Shown piece after piece: positions 33,680 through 46,849 of a stretch of 64,000 nt of DNA. A program made the translations under genes and the position numbers. Source of the stretch: Stictocephala bisonia (lineage: Eukaryota; Arthropoda; Insecta; Hemiptera; Membracidae); the NCBI GenBank assembly GCA_035578905.1, contig JAQJVL010000001.1, forward strand, positions 3,588,001-3,652,000, given 5' to 3'. The notes beneath the pieces are model-generated. The model made no database searches. It saw only the letters and a program-made list of their open reading frames with translations, and was not told the DNA's origin. How positions within the stretch are numbered: the first letter of the stretch is position 1; every line of letters starts with the position of its first letter.

Positions 33680-35560
33680 TGTGCCGGGTCATTTCACCGG
33701 TACATTTCTGTTTCTCTTCTCTTTCGTTTACAAGGCTGCCTGAGACCACTTTTACGCTGTCGACTTTTTAGTTTCGTGGCCATTGGCTCAGGTTTTGGTC
33801 TGTTCCGGCTTTCGGCTCACCAGTTCGCCTGGATTTTGTGTTTAGTTTCACCTCCTTCCTGTTTACATCATGAGCGGCTAGAAAGGCAATTAACGTAAGT
33901 TGTTCAATTTTGTTCTAATTTTGAAAACCTAATCACCCTTTTCGTAAAAATATATTTGTTTAAATAATAATCAAGTTTATCTTGTTATTTTCAGTTGTTG
34001 TTACTTGATTTCCATTCTTTTAGGTTGCTTCTGTTACAAGGCCATGTGCCGGCTTTCAGATTTTTTCTTTCTTTTCAATAATTAAAATTATTTATCCTGT
34101 TCCCTAATAGCCTAAATTGTTTAATAAAGTTTGTCAAAGTATTCATGGATTTATTTTGCTATATATTTTTTAATTTCAGTGCCAGAGTATTGTTATAACC
34201 TATTTTACCTGTTCAACTTTGTTGTTTCCTGCAACGTATTTCCTTTAAAAAAAATGTATTAAACCTATTTATTGTATGTATAATTATTTGTAAAAAATGA
34301 TAGGAACAGATATATTTATTTCATATGTTATATTTTGTTGATTAAATTTTGTTAAGATTTATTTTTAAGATTATTTATTTTCTGTATTATTTATTATGTT
34401 GTTGTTTTGTGTGGCGTTTGGCTGTGCTCTTTACTAATGGGCTGTATTTGGACTTCACAGTTCTGGGTCCTCGAGTTTGGACATTTGACCCTCAGTCTGC
34501 CGTCCGGCCGATCTTCTGCCATTTTGGACTATGCTGGCCTGGTCTGGGGACCATGTTCTTAAGGTCACGCTACTCCTCAGCTCCTTCCGTACAGCTTATG
34601 GGAGCCTTCTGTCCTCAGGTCAGTGCGTTTCTTTTTTTTCCCGGCGGCTGAGCTGGAGGAGGTAACTTGAACTTTTTTCTGTTGGGCAGAACAGTTTTAT
34701 AGTAGGCCTTGGCCTAAATCAAGATGCTAATGATCTGAACTACAACCTTTCTTCCACCACAGCCATTTAATAATTATATATTTAATTTTAAACATTTTAT
34801 GATGTCTTTGGAGGAATATACTGTAATTAATCTTTAATTTGTTTATTTTATTGTTATATTCTTTTAAATTTTATTTTTGTTAGGCCCCTGCAGTAAAACT
34901 TTTTTGAATAATTTATATCTGTTACTTCTAAATATTTATGTATGTCTTATTTTCTATTTAGGCCTAGTGGTTAAGTTTTGTTTGTGTTATTTATTTCGTT
35001 AGTTGTATTGTTAAGTAAGTTTTTAATAAAACTGTACCGTGCTATATTTTCTTTTTAACTGCTTAATTTTGAAACATTTCAGCAAAAGACAATTATTTAA
35101 TAACGTTTTTACTTTTCTTCAATTCGGAGCTGCCCAGGGATTCCAGCTGACTCCCTGGCCTCAGTGGAATTATGGGATGTAGGCTAAACTGCCGGTTAAT
35201 CGGTTTTGTTAAAATTTCTACATTTTTTTCAATTTAAATTCCCTAAAATTTTGTCTTTCTAGCAATTCTGCAGGTCTGTAATGTCATTTATGGTATTTGT
35301 AGCTTTTGCCAATTTTGTGTATAATTTGTACTTCATTGTTTATTTTGTGTTTCATAATGTATTTTCTTGTTTTTGAGTTTAATTGATTGATATTGTGGCC
35401 TTCTGATAAAATTGTGTAATTCATTGGTAATAAAGTTTTTTTTTCTCAGCTGCCGAGTTGTGATTTAACCTGCCGCCAGTGATCCTATCGCTTGTCTGGT
35501 TTTGTACCATCACCCAGTACTTCCAGTTTTGGTGGGGGATGTGTCTCAGTTTGTTGATGT
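33680..35560. other. Unassigned cargo inside hAT-type copy B
   Basis: This DNA is absent from copy A, so it was added later. It holds two GC-richer blocks (33680-33900, with CGTAAGT resembling a splice donor at its end, and 34430-34660) separated by T-rich DNA. It could be a non-autonomous LTR-type or other element, but I found no termini and no protein similarity. Confidence 0.4.
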
Positions 35561-35583
35561 TGAAAAAAACTGACTGTAGAGTT

Positions 35584-35820
35584 AAATTTAATTATTAATT
35601 AATAATTATCTGGAAACGGCGCACGCTCGCAGTTGCCACGACATGCACTACGACGACGGCGACCTTTTTCCGATCATGCCGGGTTACAATATAGGCGGTG
35701 GTTCGGCCGTCGCCACCGTGCGATATCACGACACAACGTTGGGCCGTATCGTGGACAGAACGTACTGCGTCGTGAGTAGATTTCAACGGTGAAATTAAAT
35801 TAATTAATTGAAATTAATTA
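35584..35820. repeat. GC-rich island between TTAATTAATT-rich arms
   Basis: About 190 bp rich in CG dinucleotides (CGACGACGGCGACC, GGTTCGGCCGTCGCC) sits between AT-rich arms at 35584-35610 and 35793-35820. The base composition is unlike the surroundings. The origin is unknown, and a MITE is one possibility. Confidence 0.45.
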
Positions 35821-36229
35821 AAGTAGGACTTAAAATCGTACATCTAAAAATGTAATCTATTCTGTAAAAAAAGTAACTTGAATTTCAAAATTAAGTTAAC
35901 AAGCAAATTATTGCAATGTAGCATTCTTCACATTGTAAACAGCCACAGTAATAAGTAATCAGTTATTCCATTTGCTATTCAATAAATATGTGATCTTGTG
36001 AACATTAAGTTTCATTGCACATTGTTTTTCATGTATAAATTGTGATTAACCACTTCACTGCGTTACTTATAAGACACATTTGCTACAAATAAATCTCATA
36101 TATGAAATAATTAGGTATAGTTTAATCTAAATTTAAATATTTAAAAGTTCTTAGATAAAACGTAAGTAATTTTTAATCTTATATATAGCAAAGAAAATTA
36201 AAGGATTCAAATTGATTATTGTACTAAAT

Positions 36230-37275
36230 AATCAAATCAAATCAAATCAAATCAAATAGTTTATTTCCATTGATCAATATGTACATTGAAATAGGAATTG
36301 TCAACACATACATATTAGTTATATATACAATTTATAAGCAACATGTTGTAATTTTAGAATACTTTAGATTTATGTAACACTATTAACTGGGAAACAAGCT
36401 TGTCTGAAATAATAGTAGTTCGTTATTATAATATTATTAGGCTAGGGTCATGTTCTAAAAATTCTTGAATACAATGAAAAGGATTATCAATTAGCCATTT
36501 ATACAAACTATTTTTAAATTGAGCATAAGGAATGGTCCGAGCTGACTGAGGAAGTTTATTGAAAAATTTAATTCCATTGACTTTGTAAGAATTTGAAGTT
36601 TTAGAAAGCCTATGCTTTGGAATGTCAATCATATTGTTGTAACGGGTATTGTGACTATGGATGTCTTGTCTAATATCTAAACTGTTCAAACTAGCTTTAG
36701 TGTAGAGTAATACTTGGAATATGTACAGGTTATAAACAGTGAGAATTTTTAATTTTTTGAAAAGAGGTCGAGAAGGATCTAAGGGACCAGCTCTACACAG
36801 GTTCTAATAACCTTTTTTTGTAGTAATAAAATGTCATGTACATGACAAGAGTGGCCCCATATTAACAATCCATAAGAAATGTGTGATTGAAAAAAACTAA
36901 AATACACTGTTCTTAAATAATTATCAGGCAAAATGTTTCTAAGTTTCCAAATCAAATAATTTACACAACTTATTTTTTTACAAATTGTATCAGTGTGTGT
37001 TTGCCAATTCAACTTATTGTCTAAATGAAAACCTAGTAATTTAACAGAATTAGCATCTTCATTTTTTGATAGGCTTAAAATAATTTTCTGTGTCTTTTCT
37101 CTATTGCAGTGTAGTCTGTTGGATGAAAACCAATCAATAGCTCTATTATGTGAATCTATCATTAATGTATTGAGAACTTCTAAGTTTTTGTGTGAAGCCA
37201 GTAGAGTTACATCATCTGCATAAATAATAGATTGGGTGTTAAGGCATAATGGCAGATCATTTATCAATACTGTGA
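36230..37275 (-). mobile_element. LINE (Jockey/CR1-like), 5'-truncated, with (GATTT)n tail
   Basis: On the minus strand, INDLPLCLNTQSIIYADDVT (37267 down) is the RT palm with catalytic YADD. A thumb with VKLLGFHLDNKLNWQTHTD and FFQSHISYGLLIWGHSC follows, then a frameshift. The C-terminal domain (SHNTRYNNMIDIPKHRLS, GIKFFNKLPQSARTI) ends near 36426. The 3' end is a pentanucleotide repeat, read as (GATTT)n at about 36232-36257. The copy is truncated just before INDLP. It is nested in hAT-type copy B. Confidence 0.9.
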
Positions 37276-37619
37276 ATAAGCGAATAATGTATGACTTATC
37301 TCAATAAAAGTACTTAATTGTATTCGAATTAACCCAACATTTCTAAATAATTGCAAATTTGACATTTAACAATGGCTTGAAAACGCACTCTTGGCACAAA
37401 GTGTCCACCCCCCTAGTATCTTGGACCATCACCTTATGTACTTCCTGGCTACGCCACTGAATAAATTCATAAGAAAACTTCTACCTCAGTTAAAGAATGG
37501 GTAGTATGATCAAACATTTAAAGGGATTTTTACAAAATATTTTACTGATTTAGTTAGGTTATGTTATAAACTGATACTCTATTGGTTAGTTAAAAAATGA
37601 ATTTACATAAGGTAATTTA

Positions 37620-38386
37620 TATAGAACAAGGCCTTATCGATTTTTAGGCTGACAATTTTTTTTCATATTAGATACTTAGCTAAGAAACAAGAATATGATC
37701 GGTTTTTCGGGGAAAAAATTACAAAACTGACTTGAAATGAGAATTTATTTTTTCGTAAATATATTTATGTGGGCACTCAAATTGTGCGGAATTTCCCTCT
37801 GGTCCTGAATATAAAAATTTTTGTACCATCGAAAGTACGTTAACACTGGAAATGTGCCTATTTCAGTGAGTTTACGTTCTGTTAAGATAGGACTAGGTTC
37901 ATAGGTTAGGTTATGGTATGTTAGGTTTGATTAGGTTTTGCTAGGTTTAGTTACATCAAGTTAGGTTTGGTTATATTAGAATTAGTTATTGTTAATTGTT
38001 TCGTAGTATAGTTGGTTAAAACCCTTCAAAGTTCATATGTTTACCTAACATAACCTAACCCAACCTATCAATACCCAACCTAACCCTATCATAACAAAAC
38101 GTAAGCTTACTGAAATCAGCACATTTCCAGCGCTAATATGCTTATTTATTTTTATTGTAATGGTTCAATTGTAAAAACCTTGTGATATTCGTGATCAGGG
38201 GAAAATGCTACATTAATTGAGTACCCACATCGCTACATTAAGGAAAAAATATATTTTCCATTTTCCCTCATTTTCATAATTTTTCAGGGTTTTCCTCTGA
38301 AAAAATGATCAAATACTTGTTTCTTATCTATGTAGCTACTATGAAAAAAATGTTCAGCCAAAAAATCGACAAGCCCCTGTTCTATA
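37620..38386. mobile_element. 767-bp foldback element with arms of about 330 bp
   Basis: The left arm (37620-37945) and right arm (38040-38386) are inverted copies over nearly their whole length. Both start with TAGAACA(A/G)GG at the outer ends (TATAGAAC / GTTCTATA), and share CGATTTTT-GGCTGA, AAGAAACAAG, TGTGGG-ACTCAA and CTGGAAATGTGC. The inner ends carry AGGTTAGGTTATG-type DNA. A TA duplication is possible. There are no coding frames. Confidence 0.85.
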
Positions 38387-39327
38387 GTATAATTACATCA
38401 TATAAACTATAGACTTTTCTTAGAACTGGATTAATGATTATGTTCAATCCCAAGTAGTTTCCAATTTGATTTCAGTTATAAAAAGACGCTATTCAATGTA
38501 AACACTTTCTGTACCATTATTTATATTGACTATTCATACATAAAGAATATTGACTATTCATGTTTAAACAATCAAATCAGGTATATAATCTAAAACTATA
38601 ATTCTAAAATGAGCCTAGACAAGTACTACCATAATATACAATTGCATAGAACATATGGTAAGATCAATCATTAACAATGATGTTCTTCCCTAGAGTGAAA
38701 AATCAAATTTATCTTAACAAGGGTGAACGTCAATAACAAAAATATAGCATTTCATTGTATTAAATGTATAGTAAAAAGATAACTTAAAATAAATAGTTGT
38801 TCATCATTATCTATCAATATCAGGAATAAATGACATGACAGCTTTAGATTGTGATGAAGTGCTGTATTTTCAAACAGCTAGGAGATAAGGTCAGACATGT
38901 CAGATAAGTGTCTCTTATATAGATAAGTTTTTCATGACTTGAACATATTTTGCTGACAGCCTCCTTGGGGAATCTCGAATGATCGAGATATCTGTTAAGG
39001 AAAGAATATGATGCAAACTCTTATTTCGCTCTACAAACAGCTTACAGGAAAAAATGACAATTTATTTTTCCTCCACCTAATAACACATGTATAATTTTTA
39101 TTTGATTATTAATGTTAAAAATTAATTAATTTTATAAATATCTGTTATAGTATAAAAGTACTTGTTTAATTTTGTGACTAATTTGCTGGTTTAATTTTAT
39201 TATAAATTTTTTGCAAGAACATATTTGTTTACTGGTTAGGTGGAGGAGAGAACTACATAGTTCTAACATTGCCACATCAATAAAGATTATTTTCATTCTT
39301 TCATATTCACCATATGTTTAAATTTAC
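38387..39327. other. Intergenic spacer, nothing recognised
   Basis: AT-rich DNA with no features that I can name. Confidence 0.5.
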
Positions 39328-39507
39328 CTTCACCCGCCCATACAGTGGTATAAAACAACCACCCGCCAATATACGCACAGTGGTAAATGACCCACCCGCA
39401 TACAAGTAAAGTGGTATTGAAACACCTACCCACCCATATACATACAGTGATATTGAAACACCCACCTACCCATACACGTACAGTGGTATTGAAACACCCA
39501 CCCATTA
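39328..39507. repeat. Dispersed minisatellite, five degenerate units
   Basis: Units of CACCC(A/G)CC-CATACA-ACAGTGGTATTGAAA type, period about 31-37 bp, in the same orientation as 10360-10432. Confidence 0.85.
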
Positions 39508-39734
39508 AGTGGTTCGGATTCCACATAAATGCAAATTATCTTGAGTAATGTATTTTAGAACACAGTGCCAACGTAATAACTGAATTGAAATCGATGAACG
39601 TCAACTATTAAAAATTCAACACATTTTAATTTATAAAAGAAATAAAATAGGACTGTATTTTGATTGGGAAATGTTTTAAAGATGACTGTAGAAGCCAGGT
39701 ACCCTATCAGGCAGTTAGTGATAACAAAAGTCAC

Positions 39735-39830
39735 GATAACGAATGGACTGATGTTATCAACAATATTCGACCTTTATCAACAATATTCTACTGTTATCAG
39801 CAATATTCGGACTGTAATCAGCAATATCTG
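39735..39830. repeat. Short tandem repeat with TTATCAACAATATTC units
   Basis: Four degenerate copies of about 19-22 bp (TTATCAACAATATTCGACC and variants with CAGC). Confidence 0.75.
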
Positions 39831-40252
39831 AAAACAAAGTTGAAGACATTATTCATTTCACTATCCAATTATCTACTCTCAACAATTCCTATTATTTGTT
39901 ATGAAATATAAACCCCAAAATAATTGCTGACTAACCGAAATAGATGGACTGTTAGTATAAGAATGTTCTACTGATTCGTGCTACGCTGTACATACGTAAA
40001 TTACGATACTCATATGCATTGCTTGATGGACTCATATCAATCAGTTCGAGTTATAACTCCCGGTCAAACTCTGTATTCATTTTCGCGATATAATCAGGTT
40101 TGTGTCCGATCACGCTCTCGGAACAAAAACAAACTCGAGTAATAACATTTTACAACTATTTTATTGTAAAATATTTTATTTAAAACATCAAAATAGCAGT
40201 TCTAAAAGACGCACCAATAAATATTATAGATTAAAAAGGTATTTCTTCTTAA

Positions 40253-40917
40253 CCCTACCGGCGTTACTTGTCGAAAATTCGACCGCAATAGCGGCGCTCT
40301 GAATGATACCTGTCGATTCGTCGACATCAAGCAATCGTTTACAAACTATAATGTTAACTCGGTTATTTTTCGTAATAGTACATTGTAATATTTATGAATC
40401 GATAGAGGAGTTTCTACTTTACATCGCACATCTTTGGATTTCCTCTATTGCCTTGTGAAAAAAAAAAAAAAAAAAAAAAAAAACAGCTGATTTATACAAC
40501 GCAGTTATTGTGTTAACAGTCTGTCAGTGTTTCAGAGAATTCATAGAGTACCTTTTTCAGTGTAGTAATAAACCTTATAATGTATATATTTTCTTTTTAT
40601 GTATAAAATTTGCAACAAAACTGCTATCTTGGTTTTTTTATATAGTGAAATAACTCTTACTAGCATAGTGTAAACTTTGAACAAAACTTGGGAAATTTTG
40701 ATTTTTTACAATACAATCAAGGATAACATCAACAATACTCAAGGTAGGTAAAAAAAAATATTTTTCTAATATAGCTTATTTTGTTTACTTTACATTGATA
40801 TATAATACTTTAAGATTTTACTTATTTTTGTGTGTGCTCAACATTTTTCTACAAAACGCTGCAAAGTAGCTAAAAAAGGCTGGACATTAAGGGGTGGACT
40901 ACTGGACGCTGGGAGGG
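40253..40917. mobile_element. piggyBac-type MITE, TTAA target site
   Basis: TTAA flanks both ends (40249-40252, 40918-40921). The termini CCCTACCGGCGT (left) and CCCTCCCAGCGT (right, reverse strand) are inverted. A TTAA site with CCC-starting ends is the piggyBac signature. The 665 bp are non-coding and include a 27-A run at 40458-40484. Confidence 0.8.
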
Positions 40918-40975
40918 TTAATACTTCGTCATTTTGGCGCATCAGAATGATTCTGAGACATGGATATTGCTTATG

Positions 40976-41063
40976 CATCGTGGCACTATCGATGCATCGA
41001 CATTTTAACTAGTCCTGAATCGAATCAAGTAGCATTGATTTTTCGATGCATCGCATACCCCTA
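40976..41063. mobile_element. Possible lone hAT-like end (GGGGTATGCGATGCATCG)
   Basis: Read on the minus strand from 41063, TAGGGGTATGCGATGCATCG with nearby repeats of CGATGCATCG is the style of a hAT terminus. No opposite end was found. Confidence 0.3.
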
Positions 41064-42838
41064 ATCCCATGCTGACTCAAAAATCAACGGTCAAAGGCTT
41101 ATGAACGATAATTTTTTCAAGTTTGTCTACTTTTGTTTTTTTTTCATCTAGAAGGCAGTTGAAATTTTAATAAACACAGCTCACCCCACAAGTTTTATTT
41201 AAAACTTCCACCACTATATTCATTGAGATTTTTACTATATAACTGAGGCATTTTATTTTCAATTTCATCAATAAAAAATTCTGTGTCAAAAACAACCATT
41301 TTCAATCAAACAAAAATGAACTTCAAACGCTAAAAAAACCTGGTCAAGTTGGTCACATGAGACAACTGAAGATAAAGAAGGACCAGTTAAAATATCGCCA
41401 GTGTGTGCGAACAGTTTACCTCTTCGTTACAGATTTCAGACCGACTCACCTACAAATCTGTGGTATGCGGCAGATTTTTAAACAACAAGTGAACAATTTT
41501 GATCACTTGTGCGCATATTCCCATTTTTCTAAACTGAGGTCGGTTTACTTTGCAGAATCCAATATTTTATGTAAAAATAATTTTCCAATACTTGGGTTAT
41601 ACTTACATAATTTTCTTTAAACATTATGAAACTTATGGCCTCATCTCCCAAAACTTGTGTATCTCTAACATTCACTTAACAACACAAAGAAATATTGTTT
41701 ACTCTGAAAACAACATAAGATTGCCATGTTCATATATAACCTTTTTATTAGATGAAATTCTAACATGTATTGATTTTATGAAGGAAGAGAAATAAGAAGT
41801 GCTACAGAGTTAATATTTTGTCTTAAATAAATTAGTTTTATTGAAATCAAGTTAAATTAAATCTAATTAAAAATAAAAACTAGTGATAAAATATAAATTG
41901 CAGGTCACAAAACAATTTGGCACTTGCAGTATTGTTACACAATAGGAATATATTGTTCATACACTTTAAATCAATATAAGTCAAATTCATTAAACGTTTA
42001 AACAAAATACAGTAGTATTTCAGAAATATTTCCATTGATTAATAAGACTAATTTACTAAATAACAAAAAAAATTAATACAGTTTAATTTAATAAAAATTA
42101 TTAGGAACATTGAAAAACAATTTCTTTAGCTATACAAAGAAAGTTGACTTAAAATAACACACAACATAATTGTATTAGGGACTAACTGAAAATATACTAA
42201 CTGAATAACCTCAAGGATTATATCAATAGTGTATCTTCTGGAAATTAAGAAAGAAATGTTTGAGATTACTGCTGTTACAGCTTCGGGAATTACGTGTTAT
42301 TCTAGACAGAATATAACATTTGTAGTTATTAAAAAATTGGATATTGATACAAATTTACTATTAAGACCCTTCTTCAGGCACTAAACTGAAAGGGGTTAGA
42401 AATATTTTACTAACTATATCTGTTTGCATGTTGTGTGTTTCTATCTACAGTTTAGGTATGCTGCTTTGCTTTCCTTTTATCTTTTACTAAAAAAGCGAAT
42501 AAGTAACCATTTACATTTGTGATACAAGAAAGTAATTTGCAACAGCGAAATGTTGTTCATTTTCTCTGAGCACAACATTTATTTAGTGAAGCTATCAGAA
42601 TGACTTACACTAAAAAAATTATATATTTAATAAATGTATTCGCTCCTGACAGGAGGAGAGGGATTTTTGAAGCAAGTCAAATAGTACAAGAATTAAAATA
42701 TTCTTAAAAAAATTAAGTACAATATAACATTTTTTAAATTCCATACAAATACTTAAAAATGATTTTTTTGCCTTTTAAATCTTGTTTTTATACTTGATGT
42801 TAAGAAATATGAATTATTTATAATATTCTTGTGATGTA
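41064..42838. other. Intergenic spacer, nothing recognised
   Basis: AT-rich. Open frames at 41357-41795 overlap each other in different frames and show no similarity that I know. Confidence 0.45.
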
Positions 42839-43426
42839 CAGTACAACCTCGACTATCCGGCCTCGCTTTATCTGGCAGTCTGTGTCATCCGGTTCGGCAA
42901 GTAGATAACAGTAAAAATTATTTACTAAATAAAATTACAATTAATCGGAAGCGCCTTTCAGTTTTGAAACGCAAATGTTGTTCACGAGTGTTTCGGTTTT
43001 GGATTTCGCAAATTGCAGGTGCTGTATTGACTAGTCACCCTCTCTCGACAAGCGGTCACTTGTTACTGCGTAATAATTGAATAATGCGCCTGAAGATCCG
43101 AGCTGGCGATGTTGTTTACTTTTGTTCAGTGTGGCTGGCTGGAAGAGTCCATTAGAGTGGGGGAAGTGGAACAGTTCATTTTACGTACACACCCAAAAGC
43201 GGCAAAGTTGGCGATCGTGATAAACACTGCTCGTTTCATTATAATTGCTGCAGAGCGTGTTGAGTCACATGCAATTGTAGGCGCCCCGCTTGTACGTGCT
43301 GTCTGTTATCAGTTACTAAACGTGTTTCTCCAATAAACCAAGTTATGTATAACTTATGTTTTATCCAGCTTTTATCGTATCCACTTGACCTTCGCCCCAT
43401 TAGGCCGGATAACCTAGGTTGTACTG
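42839..43426. mobile_element. Tigger/pogo-like MITE, TA duplication
   Basis: CAGTACAACCTCGACTATCC at 42839 is inverted at 43426 (CAGTACAACCTAGGTTATCC on the reverse strand), with CGGCCT following on both. TA flanks both ends (42837-42838, 43427-43428). The 588 bp are probably a deleted derivative. The 75-codon frame at 43109-43336 shows no similarity to a Tigger transposase that I can recognise. Confidence 0.82.
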
Positions 43427-43654
43427 TATGTATTTTTTGTTCAGGATACTATTTTCCCACAAACGTTTTCTTTACCCATTCCTAAGATTCAAAGGCATTC
43501 CAGCTTTGTAAACATTTACATGAAGTTACTGTGTTTTAAAATGTGATATTTCAAAGTCTAATTATAATTTAGTCTGCTTTGGCAGTTTTCTTCTAAATTG
43601 TGATTGATTTTCATGCAAAAATCATCATGTTCTGACAACACAAAATAAAAACAC

Positions 43655-44030
43655 AATTATTAAAATTTTGAAATATGACCGGTTGCAGTCATTTTAAAGA
43701 AGAAAATATTTTCGTCAAATTTATGCATATTTATAAATTAAAAACCAATAATTTATGTCAATATACGTTATAAATATACTAAATTAAAACTCAAATAAAA
43801 ACTTGACTAGTTGAAGTGATGATGTTGACAAAGAAAACCTAAACCTAAAAACAAAACTATTAAAATATGATCTGTAGCAGCCATTTTAAAGAAGAAAATA
43901 TATTCGTAACATTTAAGCATATTTATAAGTTAAAAACCAATAATTTATGTCAATATATGTTAGAAATATACTACATTAAAACTCAACTAAAAATTTGACT
44001 AGTTAAAGTGATGTTGTTGACAAAAAAAGT
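43655..44030. repeat. Tandem duplication, about 200-bp period
   Basis: Two copies share CATTTTAAAGAAGAAAATAT, GCATATTTATAA, TTAAAAACCAATAATTTATG and TTGACTAGTT-AAGTGATG in the same order, about 90 percent alike by eye. Confidence 0.88.
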
Positions 44031-44993
44031 AAACAATCTTAAAATTATAACAATTTTATCAGCTACAAACAGGCGCATATACTTGCTAGTAGGCACAAAA
44101 AAGATTACAGTTATTTGTTAAAGTGAAATAAATATTGATGTTAACAAATAACTATAGCTTACTTTAAAATAAATTATTATAATTTAAAATTAACACAATT
44201 AACATGGTGTATTGGAGTGTATCCAATATGTGTCTTCGAACATGCATTTTATGTGAATCACATTGAAACATGCGAGTATATGTTTGGATCCTAAAGATCT
44301 GTGACTGTACATTAACGTAGTAAACAATAACTTAAGAATGCTATATATCAAATTTGCTGTTCTATTGCCGGTACCAAAAATATTGATATTTACAAATTTT
44401 AATCAATATTTATGATTGAAAGTGTTATTTTACTTTTGTAATCCAAGGCAGTTTGAGGATGTAATACTAAAATGTCCTTACACTCTAAGAATAAAATTTC
44501 ACATGGACTAAAAATACTTAAAATTATATAGGTTAAGACATTTCAATCAATTGTATGAAATTATGGAGACCTAATCATTAACTATTTAGGTGCTTCATGT
44601 AATAAATATCTCATTTCATAGAGATGCACAGGAAGGCAAGTAGGGTATGCACTTACGAGGAATATCTAAAATTATCTTTCATAAAAAGGAAAATTAGAAC
44701 TGAATAATTTCTTGCACAAATTATAATTATGTTTAATTTTCAGAAATAAGAAATAAATTCATAACATATAAGATTTGTATATAACATTTTGGTAATTGTG
44801 TACTGAACTGGTTTTAATGCTTGAATTGACCGGAGTTAAATTTAAGTCATATAAAACATAACATAATTATTAAGTACAACTTACAAAAAATATAACATTG
44901 AAAAAAGTGCTGAATAAATCTTTAATGGTTTTCTGAAATTTCTTTCAGATTTCATAATATTATAAAATTTAACTCTTGATGGGCCAGGAAATA
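44031..44993. other. Intergenic spacer, nothing recognised
   Basis: AT-rich DNA without assignable features. Confidence 0.5.
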
Positions 44994-46849
44994 TAGTAAG
45001 ACCTTAATAATTCGGCACTAGATAGTCTGGAATACCCAACAGTCCAGCACATCTGGGATCTTGTAACAATTGTTAATCGTCTCATTATAATGATTTTCGA
45101 GAATTGTGTCTAGAAAATGTTAAATATTGTAAGAACTGAGAGATTTGGGTGTTTGGTTCTTTTACCAAAAGTTTTCAATATAAATTCTCCAAGTTTTGAG
45201 AAAAATTTCAGAATCTTCCCCTTTCAAATAAAAAAGTAGTTTTTTCCCATTTAAATTAGGTAAATAACCAGTATATTCACGTTTGTTAATTTCCTGTCAA
45301 TTTCATGCGACATGTTTTCTGAAGTCAACATGTTTGGTGAGCCTTACCTGTTCGGTTGTCCTGGTTTAGAGGGTTCTTATTGGTTGATTTAGCTTCTAGA
45401 GTAAGGAGGGGGTAAGTCCGTTGGTGGAAGGTTTGCGGGCGTTCGGGCAGTTTGAAGTTTTCTTTTGGCGAGTGACCACGTTTGTTCTTCACGGCGATTT
45501 TAACTGTTCGGAGTCTTGTTTTCCGGATCGGCAATTTTCCTTGTCGCTTGTGAGTGAGTGAGCGTATGTCGCGCTTTGTTTGTGGTCACGTTTTGGGTTA
45601 AAACCTCCAGGACAGCTACGTAAGTAATTTTTTACAAGTTTTCTTTAGTTAGGTTTTTCAGTAGGGTTTTAGTAGATAGGGTAAGATCCACCAAGCATGC
45701 ACGGTTAAAACTTGTTCTTGTTTGTAGTCACTCTTCTAGTGACAGTTCTTGGAGTGCTTTGTTTTCTGTTTAAAAATTTTGTAGAAAGGAAAATGTTTCA
45801 AGTCACTAAAAGCTGGTTATTTATTTTTTTTCAGAACTCCCGGAGGCAATTTTGATTTTCAATTTCAATTTTCAATTTTCTCAATTTTTTGAATTTTTTG
45901 AGATATTTTCAATTTTCTAAATTTTTGAATTAAGAATTAATTAATAAAAAAAGGTTCTGGTCTGAAGATATTTAATTTATTTTAATTTATTTGTGTTCCT
46001 TTAATTTAATAAAGAAAGATATTTTATTTTCGTTTTTATTATTACTTGTAGAAGAAATCCAATTTTATTTTGTTGAGGTTATAAGAAGAAAAATAAAAAA
46101 TATATTTTTATCATTGAAGAAGTTTTATTTTAATCTCTCATTTCAGTTGTTCAACATATCAAAAATAAATAGTAGCTTTAAGTTAAGGCTACAATCTCAA
46201 CTTAAGAAATTATGTACAGTAAATATAGTAGTCGGGAATAAGTAATAAGCATCAGAAGTGAGTTAAAAATGACGTGTGAGCGAAAACATCTGCCCGAGGT
46301 GATTGCTTCCGTGTACAGTGGCGTTTGCGAGGCGAGTATAGTATATAATCGGACAAACTTGGAGCTGATCAGTATTGCTCATGCTTCCCTCTAACTCGAA
46401 ACCGCATTGCGCCAACTGCTATTATCACTGTTGGCTGTCACTCTGTCTAAATAGGTAAACACCAATCACCATTTTGACTGCGTTGTTGACGTTTGACATT
46501 CTTTCTCAGGGGAATGTCTGCAGAGACACATTGTATGTTAGGCCATGGTAGGGGACAAAGGAAGACTATGATTAAAATCTGTGTGGCAAATTAATTATTG
46601 AAATTATTAAGTACGTTAGTACAGTATACAATTTTTCATTTTTTTATTGTTAAAAAGCAATTGATGTATGTCTACTGTTCTGAATTGTTAATAAAATATA
46701 CCTATAACAATATTTAAAAAAAAATATTCCATTGTTACTTATTTTTCCCTGTTTTACCACTGTTTTTCAATAAACCTTGATATCCGGAAATTCCGATAAT
46801 CCAGAAGAGAAAAATCCCTTGAGCATGCCGGATTATCAAGGTCTTACTG
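44994..46849. mobile_element. Tigger/pogo-like element, TA duplication, no transposase seen
   Basis: The left end (T)AGTAAGACCTTAATAATTC at 44994 is inverted at 46849 (CAGTAAGACCTTGATAATCC), followed by GGCA on both, with TA on either side. The 1.86-kb interior has a T-rich stretch at 45840-45950 and moderately GC-rich blocks at 45320-45600 and 46260-46560, but no recognisable transposase. Confidence 0.72.

Larger units (their letters stand above)
33354..37459. mobile_element. hAT-type element, copy B, 8-bp AATAAATT duplication
   Basis: CAGTGGTGTAGTTAC at 33354 and GGCTACGCCACTG ending at 37459 are inverted. AATAAATT flanks it exactly (33346-33353, 37460-37467). Subterminal sequence matches copy A (3884-4913) in reverse. 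The 4.1-kb length comes partly from insertions: a minus-strand LINE at 36230-37275, a GC-rich island at 35600-35770, and unassigned DNA at 33680-35560. No hAT transposase was recognised. Confidence 0.87.

Noticed and set aside
42341..42410. Another hammerhead-like module on the minus strand (CTGAAGAAGGG)
   Set aside because: It has the first core block only; no GAAA at the right distance and no clear second strand of the stem.
43109..43336. 75-codon frame as a transposase or gene
   Set aside because: It lies in a 588-bp MITE; no DDE or helix-turn-helix residues are recognisable.
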